From Fistulifera solaris (Eukaryota; Bacillariophyta; Bacillariophyceae; Naviculales; Stauroneidaceae): 64,000 bases of DNA. Each line of letters opens with the position of its first letter. The stretch's first letter is position 1. The DNA lies in NCBI GenBank assembly GCA_030295235.1, contig AP026138.1, positions 124,001-188,000 on the forward strand. Direction: 5' to 3'. A program made the translations under genes and the position numbers. Below the pieces are notes generated by a model. The model had not been told where the DNA came from. It worked only from the letters and a program-made list of their open reading frames with translations, and ran no database searches. This document shows, in pieces, positions 56,162-64,000 of this stretch.

Positions 56162-56536
56162 ACTATTAGCAGAGAAACAAGACGAGGATTTCCGCTTTGA
56201 TTGAACAAGATAGTCATCGTTATAAGACAACAAATAAAAATGGCGCGATTATTTTCGTGGTTCGTGGTGTTCGTTCGTGACGGGTGACAGACAGGCATTT
56301 ATTGATGACGCAGGATTCGGGACCCTTTGCGTCCCGGCAGCGCAAAGAGGAGCAATAAGGTCTTGCACACTTTTAACTTGCAACCAAGCAATCATCAGCT
56401 TCCATCCAGTACGGGTCTAGTGTGAGAAAATTAAATGTCTTTCTCGCTCTACATTAAATATCTGCATCTGGATATTCTATCGTTAGAACTAAAATGTAAT
56501 CCCTCTCTATCAAGAACTAATATGGCATCGGATGCT
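56162..56536. other. Intergenic spacer
   Basis: About 375 bases between two minus-strand genes; no open frame or structure supported. Confidence 0.45.
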
Positions 56537-57378
56537 TCAAATCACATTTTTGTAATCCGGAGTATCCCGAAACTGGCCAGGCGAATGGATACTGTGAAGA
56601 TTTATGGGATGATTGGAAGCATCATCCAAGTAGCTATCACTCAAGTCCTCATCATCGTGAAATTCCCGATGACGATGATGATGATTCTTCCGAGGGAACC
56701 AGGTACGATTTTGAAACTTGGCCACGGCCCGGCGTGTAAACGCATGGTAGCGCCATCGACGGGATCGACATTTCCGGCGGTACAAAAACATCCCACCCAT
56801 CGCTAATAAAACAAGCAACACCGAAACGACCCACAAAGCCGTTCTTCCAGAAGATGAAACAATGATATCGTCGGGTGCCAAAGATGCTCGAACATCACAA
56901 GAAGGACCCGTCCATCCGGAAGGACATTGACAGAATCGGAGGATCATACCGTGATCGTTTCTCGTCTCTCGACATGTCCCATGATTGTAACATCGAAATC
57001 CTTCGTTGCAATTTTCGTACGGCGTTTCACACAATCGGCCCGTGAAATATCCCATACACCGACAAGTAAATTTGGGTTTGCTTTTGTCGTTACTATCTTG
57101 TGTCGAACGACAAATACCGCCATGTTGACAAGCCAGAGGACAAAAGTGTTCACAGCGCGAGCCAGTGTACCCATCGGCGCAGACGCATTGCAAAAAGGTT
57201 CCTTGCCCTGTTTCTGTATAGCGACAGGTACCTCCGTGGAGACATTGAGCGTTGCTGTTGCAGGTTTGGTGTAATATTGGAGATTCACTCGTAGCGACGG
57301 GTAAAAGAGCGAATATCAGGGCGATCGGTATTCGACGGAACGAATTCTTCGTCGTTTGTTGCGGTCTTTTTCTAACAT
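56537..57378 (-). CDS. Type I membrane protein with three EGF-like repeats
   Basis: About 280 residues if the start is the ATG at 57378 (MLEK...). That frame needs one extra A in the run at 57367-57371. The resulting N terminus, RRIPIALIFALLPVATSE, is a good signal peptide; without the correction the frame is open much further upstream but no ATG sits near the signal peptide. Three EGF-like modules follow, each with six Cys: CNSNAQCLHGGTC..., CPLACQHGGICRS..., CNEGFRCYNHGTC..., with closing CVCADGYTGSRCE, CRCMGYFTGRLCE and CQCPSGWTGPSCD. One membrane helix (TALWVVSVLLVLLAMGGMFLY) precedes a basic cytosolic tail (RRKCRSRRWRYH) and a His/Asp-rich end. Probably a surface receptor or adhesion protein. 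Confidence 0.8.
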
Positions 57379-57914
57379 CTGTTGCACTGTGGAGATTCAC
57401 TGACCCAAAATGGTTGCCATTGTTGTTACTTGTGGCGTTGCTGTGGCAAGGCTGCTTTAGTGGATTGCAACATTCTTCATGGCAATCATCTTCCTTTTTC
57501 TCTCCAACGAATGTCTTTCGGTGGCGGCATTCAACGGATCGATCGCGGCTCGCGGCCCGAGTGAAATGCGGTGAGACGTCCGATTGTACACTCTGTGCAT
57601 GTGTTCGACACACGAAAACCGGACTCGTTCCACAAGAAGCAAGACTCAATCGTCCAAAGAAGAGACCGGATTCGTTTGTACACTCTACTATCAGCATTAT
57701 AATATAATCTGTATGTATGAAAACCGGTATGTCAATCCTATGACTACACTTTTGTATCGACTTTATGCGAGATTGGACAAGAACAAAAACTGGTCTCCAA
57801 CAAGGCGGAGACGCTTGATTTTTTTCCCATTGCACTTCATCACTTTTCTTCTCATAAAAAGAAAAGATCATCATTCTTTTAGTCTATCAACTCATCAAGC
57901 AACGAAACAAAACC
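57379..57914. other. Divergent promoter region
   Basis: About 530 bases between the EGF-repeat gene (minus) and the TALE homeodomain gene (plus). The minus-strand open frame continues here, but only through an apparent 5' leader. No gene on its own. Confidence 0.45.
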
Positions 57915-58998
57915 ATGGCAGGTGACGACTTGGATTTAATGCTCCAACATGAATGCTTCCCCACCATGGTCGAGCTCACGCTCCTGATCCAACAAGGATA
58001 TCAGGCCATCCGCGATCGAACAGGACGGACCTATACATCCCAACAAAAGCTCCCAAAGAGTAGCTTGACCTTGGACGAAACCATGAAGGCCACGCTTCAC
58101 ATGCAACAAAAGCTCCTCTCCAATCCCAAAGTCCCACGAACCGTCGTTCGTCGTCGGCAATATCCCATCACCGATGCCATTATCGATGACTCATTGCGCA
58201 TCCTCCGACGAGAATATGATGACATTCAAAACTATGAACAAGACCCGAAAGCCGCACAATCGGTCCACGAACCATCATTGAAGAAGAAAGGGTCCAAAAG
58301 GAAGCCATCGCCATCAAGTATGCCAAGTGGCAGACCGATATTCTCATGAAGTGGATGGTCGATCACAGTGAAGAACCCTTTCCCGATCAAACCGCGATTG
58401 CCCAACTCATGTCTCAAACAGGTTTATCGCAATCGCAAGTCGTCAATTGGACCACGAATGTGCGAAAGCGCAACAAAAAGGCCACTTGCCAAGGCGGAAA
58501 GAAACCCCATCACTTTATTGACTTTATGTTTCTCGTTCAAGAACGAGAGCAACAACACCAACTGGGACCGCCGCGTCGGAAAAGTTGGCGACACCGGCTT
58601 CCCGCCGTGCGGCGGCCATGGTGTCTCCCTCATCGCAGTGCAGTGCAAACTCGTTTCCTTTGGAAGACGACGATGTCTTGCTCATCGAAGATCCCGAAAC
58701 GGAATTGATGCAAGAATTTGCCAGCACGTGGCTCAAAAATGAACAAGAATCAACGGAACCGTGGTTGGTAGACGAGGACGTACCACTTGGTGATGCCTTT
58801 GAAGAGTTCATGGCCGAAACGTATCAGCCTCCGCACTTGCTACCGAGCGTCACCGATGACAGCACCGAGCAGGACATGGTGGGTCTAAAGCGGTCTCGAT
58901 CCTTCGATATTGATGACAGCGAAGTAGACAGCGACTTTGAGGAATGGGTTCAATCCTTCGATTTGAATGAAATGGATCTGGAGATGGAAATCGCGTAA
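57915..58998 (+). CDS. TALE-type homeodomain transcription factor
   Basis: About 361 residues, starting MAGDDLDLMLQHECF. Two one-base losses (58296-58299 and 58564-58566) split it into three frames; restoring them gives one protein. The homeodomain lies at about residues 125-190: AIKYAKWQTDILMKWMVDH, then the three-residue-extended loop SEEPFPDQ, helix 2 TAIAQLMSQTGLSQSQV, and recognition helix VVNWTTNVRKRN with the invariant W, N and R. Directly after is GGKKPHHFIDFMFLVQERE, a segment I associate with diatom homeodomain proteins. The C-terminal part is acidic (DDSEVDSDFEEWVQSFDLNEMDLEMEI), a possible activation domain. A PIxDAIID segment upstream may be part of a partner-binding region. Confidence 0.88.
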
Positions 58999-59150
58999 TC
59001 TTTGTCTGTGTGTGACAGTGAAAGTATAGAAATAAGTTTTAAATGTTTTTCACAGAAAACGAGGCGTACTCGAGTGCAGCGTAGTACCAGTAGTATGATG
59101 CAATGGGCATTCGGCAACTTGGTCGCTCTCTTCTTTCTCGGTGTCACTTT

Positions 59151-60467
59151 TTATTCTGTATTATTCTTTTTCGTCGTCGGCACCAACGAACTCCAATCTT
59201 TCCCCAAATACACCGTGACCGTCTTGAGACGCGCATTGAGATAATGCTCTTCCCATAAACAAATCCCCCGATATCCCGCCAAAATCGCGGCGTGTCCAAC
59301 ACTTTGTCGTTTCGTATTCCGTGGCACATCGTACAAGACATGGGGTGTCACTGAAGCCGCGAGACGCAACAATTCCACCCCATTGACACAATTGCTATCA
59401 TCAACGGCATGATTGAATTGCGCCCGACGTTCTTGTTTGCGTTGATTCGTCGCAATAAACGAATCAAAGAAATCGTCTTGGACGGTCGTTACATTGGCCC
59501 GTCGCGGACGTTCAATTTTCATTTGGTGCTCGAGATCGTATCCGTGTTTCCCAAACAAGACTTCATAATCCACACCACCCCAGGGTGGATCCATAAAGAT
59601 GGTATCAATGGTTCGCGGCAGCAAATCAATGCCCCCAATTTGGTATCCCTCATACACTTCGGTCGCGACCGGCGGTGGCATGGCTTCCATGAGCGCTTGC
59701 GCTTGTTGAGGACACGCAATGGGTTGATCCAGTATGAATTCTCCATTCTTGTAACAGTATTCCAACAAAAATAAGACATTGCATTCAATAAAGACGAGTC
59801 GGTGTGCCGGAATTCCGTACAGACGGGCGTTGTGGGCGGCTTTCCGCAACTTCTGACGATCCACATCGACCGCCACGACTTGTTCCGCCACCACAGAAGC
59901 AAATTGAATCGCATTTCCACCACATCCACAAAAGGCATCTAGTAAGACGCGGGGAGCATACTGCTGCAAAGTAAATTGCGCGACATGTTGCGCAATTTGT
60001 TCCGGTGTCACCGAAAACCATCCTTCTTCATCCAATTGAATGCCTTGATCGAATTTATGAAACAACCGGTGTCGTTGATTCCAATATTTGGTAATGGCCG
60101 GTAAAGGTGATGGCTTCGTCGTATCCATAACTTGCAATTGCCTCCAAAACGGTGCAGGTGTGGTGGGTGTCGGCGGAATCCGAGCAATGGCAATGGAACC
60201 GGAAGGAATGGAAGACGAAGAAGAAGGATCAAAGGAATACGGTGTCAGCAGAGGAATAGGATGAAGATCCAGTGTCGTAGTAATTTCGTGTGTCGGAACA
60301 AAACCAGAATCATACAAGTCTACACGAGTCACTAATACGGACATGGCGTGTGGTTGATGCGGATGAAACGGAGGTGTTCGAGGAGGCGGCGGAGTGTGAT
60401 GGTGGTTGTGATGATGAGTGTTGTTGTGACGTCCTTTGACATCGTTTCCTCGTGGCGGAGTCGACAT
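59151..60467 (-). CDS. TGS1: Trimethylguanosine synthase (snRNA/snoRNA cap hypermethylase)
   Basis: Methylates m7G caps of snRNA/snoRNA to m2,2,7G in the nucleus; 438 residues. The N-terminal 90 residues are disordered and His/Pro-rich (NNTHHHNHHHTPPPPRT). The catalytic domain begins with KYWNQRHRLFHKFDQGIQLDEEGWFSVTPE, the family entry motif. The SAM site is LLDAFCGCGGNAIQFA, followed by VVAVDVDRQKL. The catalytic box is DTIFMDPPWGG (DPPWGG with the stacking Trp). A short insertion separates strand beta-3 from this box (ATEVYEGYQIGGIDLLP). The end shows VTVYLGKDW. Frame intact, single exon. The minus-strand stop is close to the 3' end of the homeodomain gene (about 150 bases). Confidence 0.94.
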   Translation of the reverse strand: MSTPPRGNDVKGRHNNTHHHNHHHTPPPPRTPPFHPHQPHAMSVLVTRVDLYDSGFVPTHEITTTLDLHPIPLLTPYSFDPSSSSSIPSGSIAIARIPPTPTTPAPFWRQLQVMDTTKPSPLPAITKYWNQRHRLFHKFDQGIQLDEEGWFSVTPEQIAQHVAQFTLQQYAPRVLLDAFCGCGGNAIQFASVVAEQVVAVDVDRQKLRKAAHNARLYGIPAHRLVFIECNVLFLLEYCYKNGEFILDQPIACPQQAQALMEAMPPPVATEVYEGYQIGGIDLLPRTIDTIFMDPPWGGVDYEVLFGKHGYDLEHQMKIERPRRANVTTVQDDFFDSFIATNQRKQERRAQFNHAVDDSNCVNGVELLRLAASVTPHVLYDVPRNTKRQSVGHAAILAGYRGICLWEEHYLNARLKTVTVYLGKDWSSLVPTTKKNNTE

Positions 60468-60736
60468 GGTAGTAATTGAATAATTAGTATTCGAGATTGT
60501 GGGAGGATATTAGATACTAGTCGAGAGAAATGATAATAATGTAATGATTAGCAATGAATCTTTCAATAGTCAATGAAAACAATGCCGCGTCGTCACGCGC
60601 AATCAGCAGCGGCCATTGGATAGCAATGCCGGATGCGATCATGACTGTAAGCGAACAAGTACTAGCAATCAAGATTACTGTCACACCAGTTTTAGTTTAA
60701 GGTGACGCGTCACACGGCGCAGGAATCTAGCTTCTT

Positions 60737-61946
60737 CTACTTTTCATCGCCAACTTGTTGTTGTTGAATTTCCCACGCATCATTGATGACATCCCACAAC
60801 AATTTTAGCAAACAGGTTTGTTCCGTACTCATATCCCGAGGCCACTTGTCGGGATGCAAAAAGAATCGGACATGCTTCATGTTGCTGCGCTTTTGCGGCC
60901 ATGTGTCAAAATAGGCGTGATGTGCCACGAGGGCAAAATTGTGATGCAACGTCGGTAGCAATTGCGACAAATCCCGAAGGCATTGGTAGGCCGGCGGTCG
61001 TAAGGCCCAGTCCCGCGTCACGCGTTCTTTCAATTGGGCCGGTGTCAAGCAGGGCGTTTTCTGTGATGTTGTTGTTGTTTTGAGATCCGGTGGAGCACTG
61101 GAACTTCGATGCAGTGATTGTGCTTTCAAAGGGGGGAGTGGGAAGTGGACTGGGTCGAACGGGTTGCGAGACGGGGGCGCTGTGGATGCGGGTGGCTGGA
61201 ACCGCTGCCGGTCGATGCATCGTCGCCGGGGGCTGCATGGCGGGCGAAGAATACTGAGGCGGGCGATTGTTCCAGGAAGGTTGCGGATAATGTTGAGGAT
61301 AATGATAATGTTGTTGTGGAAATGTTGATTGTTGCGGGTGCGGAAAATTGCGATGTTGAAGATGTTGTGAATGATGAAAATTAGGTGGTGGCTGCTGGTG
61401 ATGCAAGGGACGCTGCTGATGCAAAGGCAGAATCGGTTGCGAGACTCGTGGCATCGGTCTGACAGGGTCATCAAACGAAATCAGATTGTTGTCTTCTGGA
61501 ACTTGTGGAATCGTTGGCGTGGTTGTTGTTTGCAACAATTGCCCCACGAGACGAAGGGTCGAGACCCAATTTCGTGCCGCCTCACGATTTCGTGGACATC
61601 TCAACACAATGTCGTCTTCTGCTGCTGCCAAGCGAATTACAAACCGATGTTCTCCCGCGGACAAAGCATCGTCCTCGTTGAATTCGACCTGCCCCACCGC
61701 TTCGATGGGAAATTGATGCAACGTTTGCCGTGTTTCCGCTCGTTGAATTATGACAATGGGTGATCCCTGTTTCATCAGTGATACGAGAACCGGTTTCCAG
61801 ATACGCGTTAATTTCGAACGACGCAATTGTTCTAAAGTTCCTTGGGCAATGAACTGACTTTCGGGAGGAAAGGTTTGAAAGTAATGTTGCGACGAAGCAG
61901 ATTTTTGTGAAGATGACAACCAGTCGTCGTCATTCCTGTGATTCAT
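60737..61946 (-). CDS. PH domain plus auxilin-type J-domain protein
   Basis: About 402 residues after removing one extra base from the G run at 61131-61136 (C run on the coding strand). Start MNHRNDDDWLSSSQ is preferred; an ATG at 62021 is possible. Residues about 30-140 look like a PH domain (FIAQGTLEQLRRSKLTRIWKPVLVSL, EHRFVIRLAAAEDDIVLRCPRN, ARNWVSTLRLV). The middle is Gln/Pro/His-rich, like clathrin-adaptor linkers. The last 90 residues match an auxilin/GAK J domain: LRDLSQLLPTLH, then MKHVRFFLHPDKWPRDMS with the HPD motif that activates Hsp70, then LLKLLWDVINDAWEIQ. It may recruit Hsc70 to phosphoinositide membranes to uncoat clathrin vesicles, which is inference. Confidence 0.75.
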
Positions 61947-62391
61947 TCTCTCGCTTCTCGAACGAAAAGACTGTTGCGTCTGTTGCTCGAGGAAGAGAGA
62001 AATCAAGGAAGGAACTATCAATGGAATACTTGTAGCTGTTACTACGTATGATTGATGTTGTCGTTTGGTTTATGTTTTTGTTTTGTTTTTCGTCGCAACA
62101 AATAATAGACTATAAATAGAGGGGCGAAACAAGACTGATTTTCCGTTGAAACATCGAGGTACACTCAAGTGCTATAGTCTTATTCCACGTAACCTGAACC
62201 TTACGACCGACAGCTAAAAAAGCGGTGCACTTTTTTTGCGTTGCAGGTTGCAGCACAATTAAACAAAGAAGCATAATCAACAAGGATCCTTTGACATTCA
62301 TAACATTCGTTCGTCTTTCTTCTCATTCTTCTATTATTTCTTGTTCTCCCTGTTTCACTTTTTCCTTCGCGAAGCGAAAAGAGCATTCATC
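61947..62391. other. Divergent promoter region
   Basis: About 450 bases between two divergent genes. AT-rich with a T-rich stretch before the plus-strand ATG. No gene seen. Confidence 0.45.
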
Positions 62392-64000
62392 ATGAGTACG
62401 AACAAGAAGAAACACGATACTATTATGCACCGCAACGAATCCATTTTACGCTGTCAAGAACAGATTCGGACCTTACGACACCAACTGCAACAACACAAAC
62501 GGGCTTGGAAACAGCATTATACTACAACTGCCCTCCGAAGGATCGGAGGAGATGCCTGGCTGGATTTGTCGATGAAAGAACAAATCTCGAAATCGAATTT
62601 GTTGCTTCTCTTGCAGAAAGAAAACGAAGCTTTGCCGTATCCCCTTGGCGGCAGTCACTTTTGGACGCAGCAATTGCCATCGCATTTACAGAGTGATAAA
62701 GAGTTGTGGCTGGCACGCTTGAAACGACCGGAATTGGGTTGTTTGAGCGAAGTGTGTGGCATAACGTTACCCGAGTCGTTGCTGCACGATCGCGATGTGG
62801 TGATCGCGGCCGTTCGGGCGTGTCCCAAATTCTTGCTAGAATGGGAGACTTTGGCTGTAGCAGAATCCTTCTGGGACGATCGGCGCGTGTTTCAGGCCTT
62901 GTTAGAAGCCCAAGGCCGTCGTGATCCTTATGTGCGACTCTTTTCGGTATCTTTGCGCAGTGACGCGGAACTCATGTTAGAGGCGCTGCGGCAGGGCATT
63001 CGTGTGTTTGAAGTCTTGCCGAAAGCCCTGCGGAATTCCAAATCATTTGCGTTGCAAGCTGCGGCTATTTTACAAACGTCGAGTCATAAATCGTACGGAC
63101 TAAAATCTCTCAAGGCTTTTTCGCCGCGCTTAAAGGCCGATTTGGAGGTGGTACGAGCGTTTTGTCAAGCCGATGGTACGTCACTGGCATGTGCATCGTA
63201 TGCGGCACGTCGGAATCTCGACATTGTGCGGACGGCGTGTTTCCAAGAACCGACGGCTTTTGTGTATTGTGTCAAAGGAAGGACACGGACCAAGCTCAAT
63301 CAGCATCCTTCGTTTTGGTTGGAAGTGCTGCAGCGCGCTCAAGTTTTGTGTGAATGTTCCCTGACGGTCGTCAACGGCAAACTTGTTTTGGATCCACGCA
63401 TTGCGTTATGGGATCGATTATGGGAGAATATGCCACAGAACATTCGGACGAACCGCGAAATTGCTCTGCTCCTGCTCGAAAAAGCACCCTCGAGTAGTCG
63501 GTATCGGTCACTCCCGTTATCGGTCTGGTCGGAACCGTCCTTTTGTTGCAAGTCGCCAAAATGGGTCGATTGCATTCATTGCCCGTGGCGGACAATATGG
63601 AACTGGGTCTCATGCCATATCTCCATTTGGATTTTTGTTGTCAGCTGGTGTCGCACGAGTACCTGTGTCCCCATGTCGTCCAAGCGATGATGCACCAGCT
63701 CCCTACGGCGGCATCTCAACGGCGTTTTTGGGAATCTTGGAATCCGAGCCAAATGGAGGAAACCTTGGAATTTATTTGGGAGCAAATGCCCGAAGACATT
63801 CTGAACGATAAAGCCATTATGATGAAATTTGCAAAATGCGACGAAGCGGCGGAGCATTTGGCGCGTATTATTTTATGGGAACCCGAAGATCGAGATATTT
63901 TGGAGCAATTGTTGCGCACGTATCCCGAGGCCCTCGAGGAAGTTCCCAATCACATCCAAGAGCTCTATCCGGATCTAATTGCTCAGTGCATTGCGGATTT
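62392..64000 (+). CDS. DUF4116-like repeat protein, 3' end outside window
   Basis: About 536 codons visible from MSTNKKKHDTIMHRN; the frame runs off the window. It shows irregular helical repeats of the type DRDVVIAAVRACPKFLLEWE, DDRRVFQALLEAQGR, SDAELMLEALRQGIRVFEVLP and RLKADLEVVRAFCQADGTSL, which resemble DUF4116 repeats (D(R/K)EVVLxAVxxxGxAL). The N terminus is basic and coiled-coil-like (ESILRCQEQIRTLRHQLQQHK). One base seems missing near 63517 (TT); correcting it gives LVGTVLLLQVAKMG and carries the frame to the window end (MPYLHLDF...EPEDRDILEQLLRTYPEALEEVP). No catalytic motif was seen. Function unknown. Confidence 0.72.

Noticed and set aside
5415-64000. Programmed ribosomal frameshifting as explanation of the split genes
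   Set aside because: Both directions of shift occur, sites lack a common slippery heptamer or downstream structure, and unrelated housekeeping genes are hit; random run-length errors explain all cases.
1-64000. Bacterial or viral origin of the window
   Set aside because: GT-AG introns, intron-bearing tRNA, no operons, plastid presequences and nuclear complexes (condensin, ISWI, TGS1) show a eukaryotic nuclear genome; no viral hallmark gene was seen.
1-64000. A defence or secondary-metabolite gene cluster
   Set aside because: Neighbouring genes belong to unrelated housekeeping pathways and have independent promoters; no clustering of related functions except the tandem paralogues.

Overview
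The window is nuclear DNA from a eukaryotic alga, most likely a pennate diatom. The genes are densely packed on both strands, and the few introns are short GT-AG introns (58-225 nt). There is an intron-containing nuclear tRNA-Met. Two precursors carry a signal peptide followed by a Phe at the predicted cleavage site, the pattern used for import into red-derived complex plastids. Several unknown proteins belong to families I associate with diatoms: two WY(S/D)K...RGLE proteins, a TALE homeodomain protein with a VNWTTNVRKRN recognition helix, and a W-rich conserved protein. This assignment is inferred from content only; no search was run.

Layout. 0-5 kb: 3' end of the eIF2B epsilon gene, a small acidic protein, a WYxK/RGLE protein and a possible small membrane protein. 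5.4-10.2 kb: an HMG-box plus ISWI chromatin remodeller. 10.3-12.8 kb: an unknown gene and Peter Pan/SSF1 (ribosome biogenesis) with a long Asp/Glu tail. 12.8-15.9 kb: gene-poor, holding the tRNA-Met and a palindrome-rich, inverted-repeat element. 16-25 kb: plastid 3-isopropylmalate dehydrogenase, a large disordered protein, a second probable plastid protein, a VIT/CCC1 iron-manganese transporter and a conserved unknown. 25.8-35 kb: an ankyrin/pseudokinase fusion and a tandem pair of paralogues of unknown function. 36-47.5 kb: a small disordered protein, condensin CAP-H, multidomain monothiol glutaredoxin, a second WYxK/RGLE protein, a monoacylglycerol-lipase-like hydrolase, a Lys-rich nuclear protein, an HSPA13-like Hsp70 ATPase and the Rieske subunit of complex III. 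47.6-64 kb: an SR-like basic protein, a myristoylated DUF1769-PH-DUF547 protein, galactonolactone dehydrogenase, an unknown nuclear protein, an EGF-repeat receptor-like protein, the TALE homeodomain protein, trimethylguanosine synthase, a PH plus auxilin-type J-domain protein and a 3'-truncated repeat protein.

The genes are independent housekeeping and regulatory units rather than an operon-like system. Loose themes are RNA and ribosome metabolism (PPAN, TGS1, eIF2B), chromatin (ISWI, CAP-H), redox and mitochondrial function (Grx3-like, Rieske, GLDH) and plastid leucine synthesis.

The most striking property is technical or evolutionary. At 25 places in 15 genes the conserved reading is interrupted by a one-base gain or loss, nearly always in a short homopolymer. 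Adding or removing one base at each site gives a clean full-length protein. I take these as assembly/base-calling errors, so coding coordinates below span them. No novel defence or mobile system is evident. The most novel items are the ankyrin-pseudokinase fusion, the DUF1769-PH-DUF547 and PH-J domain combinations, the HMG-ISWI fusion and the inverted palindromic element.
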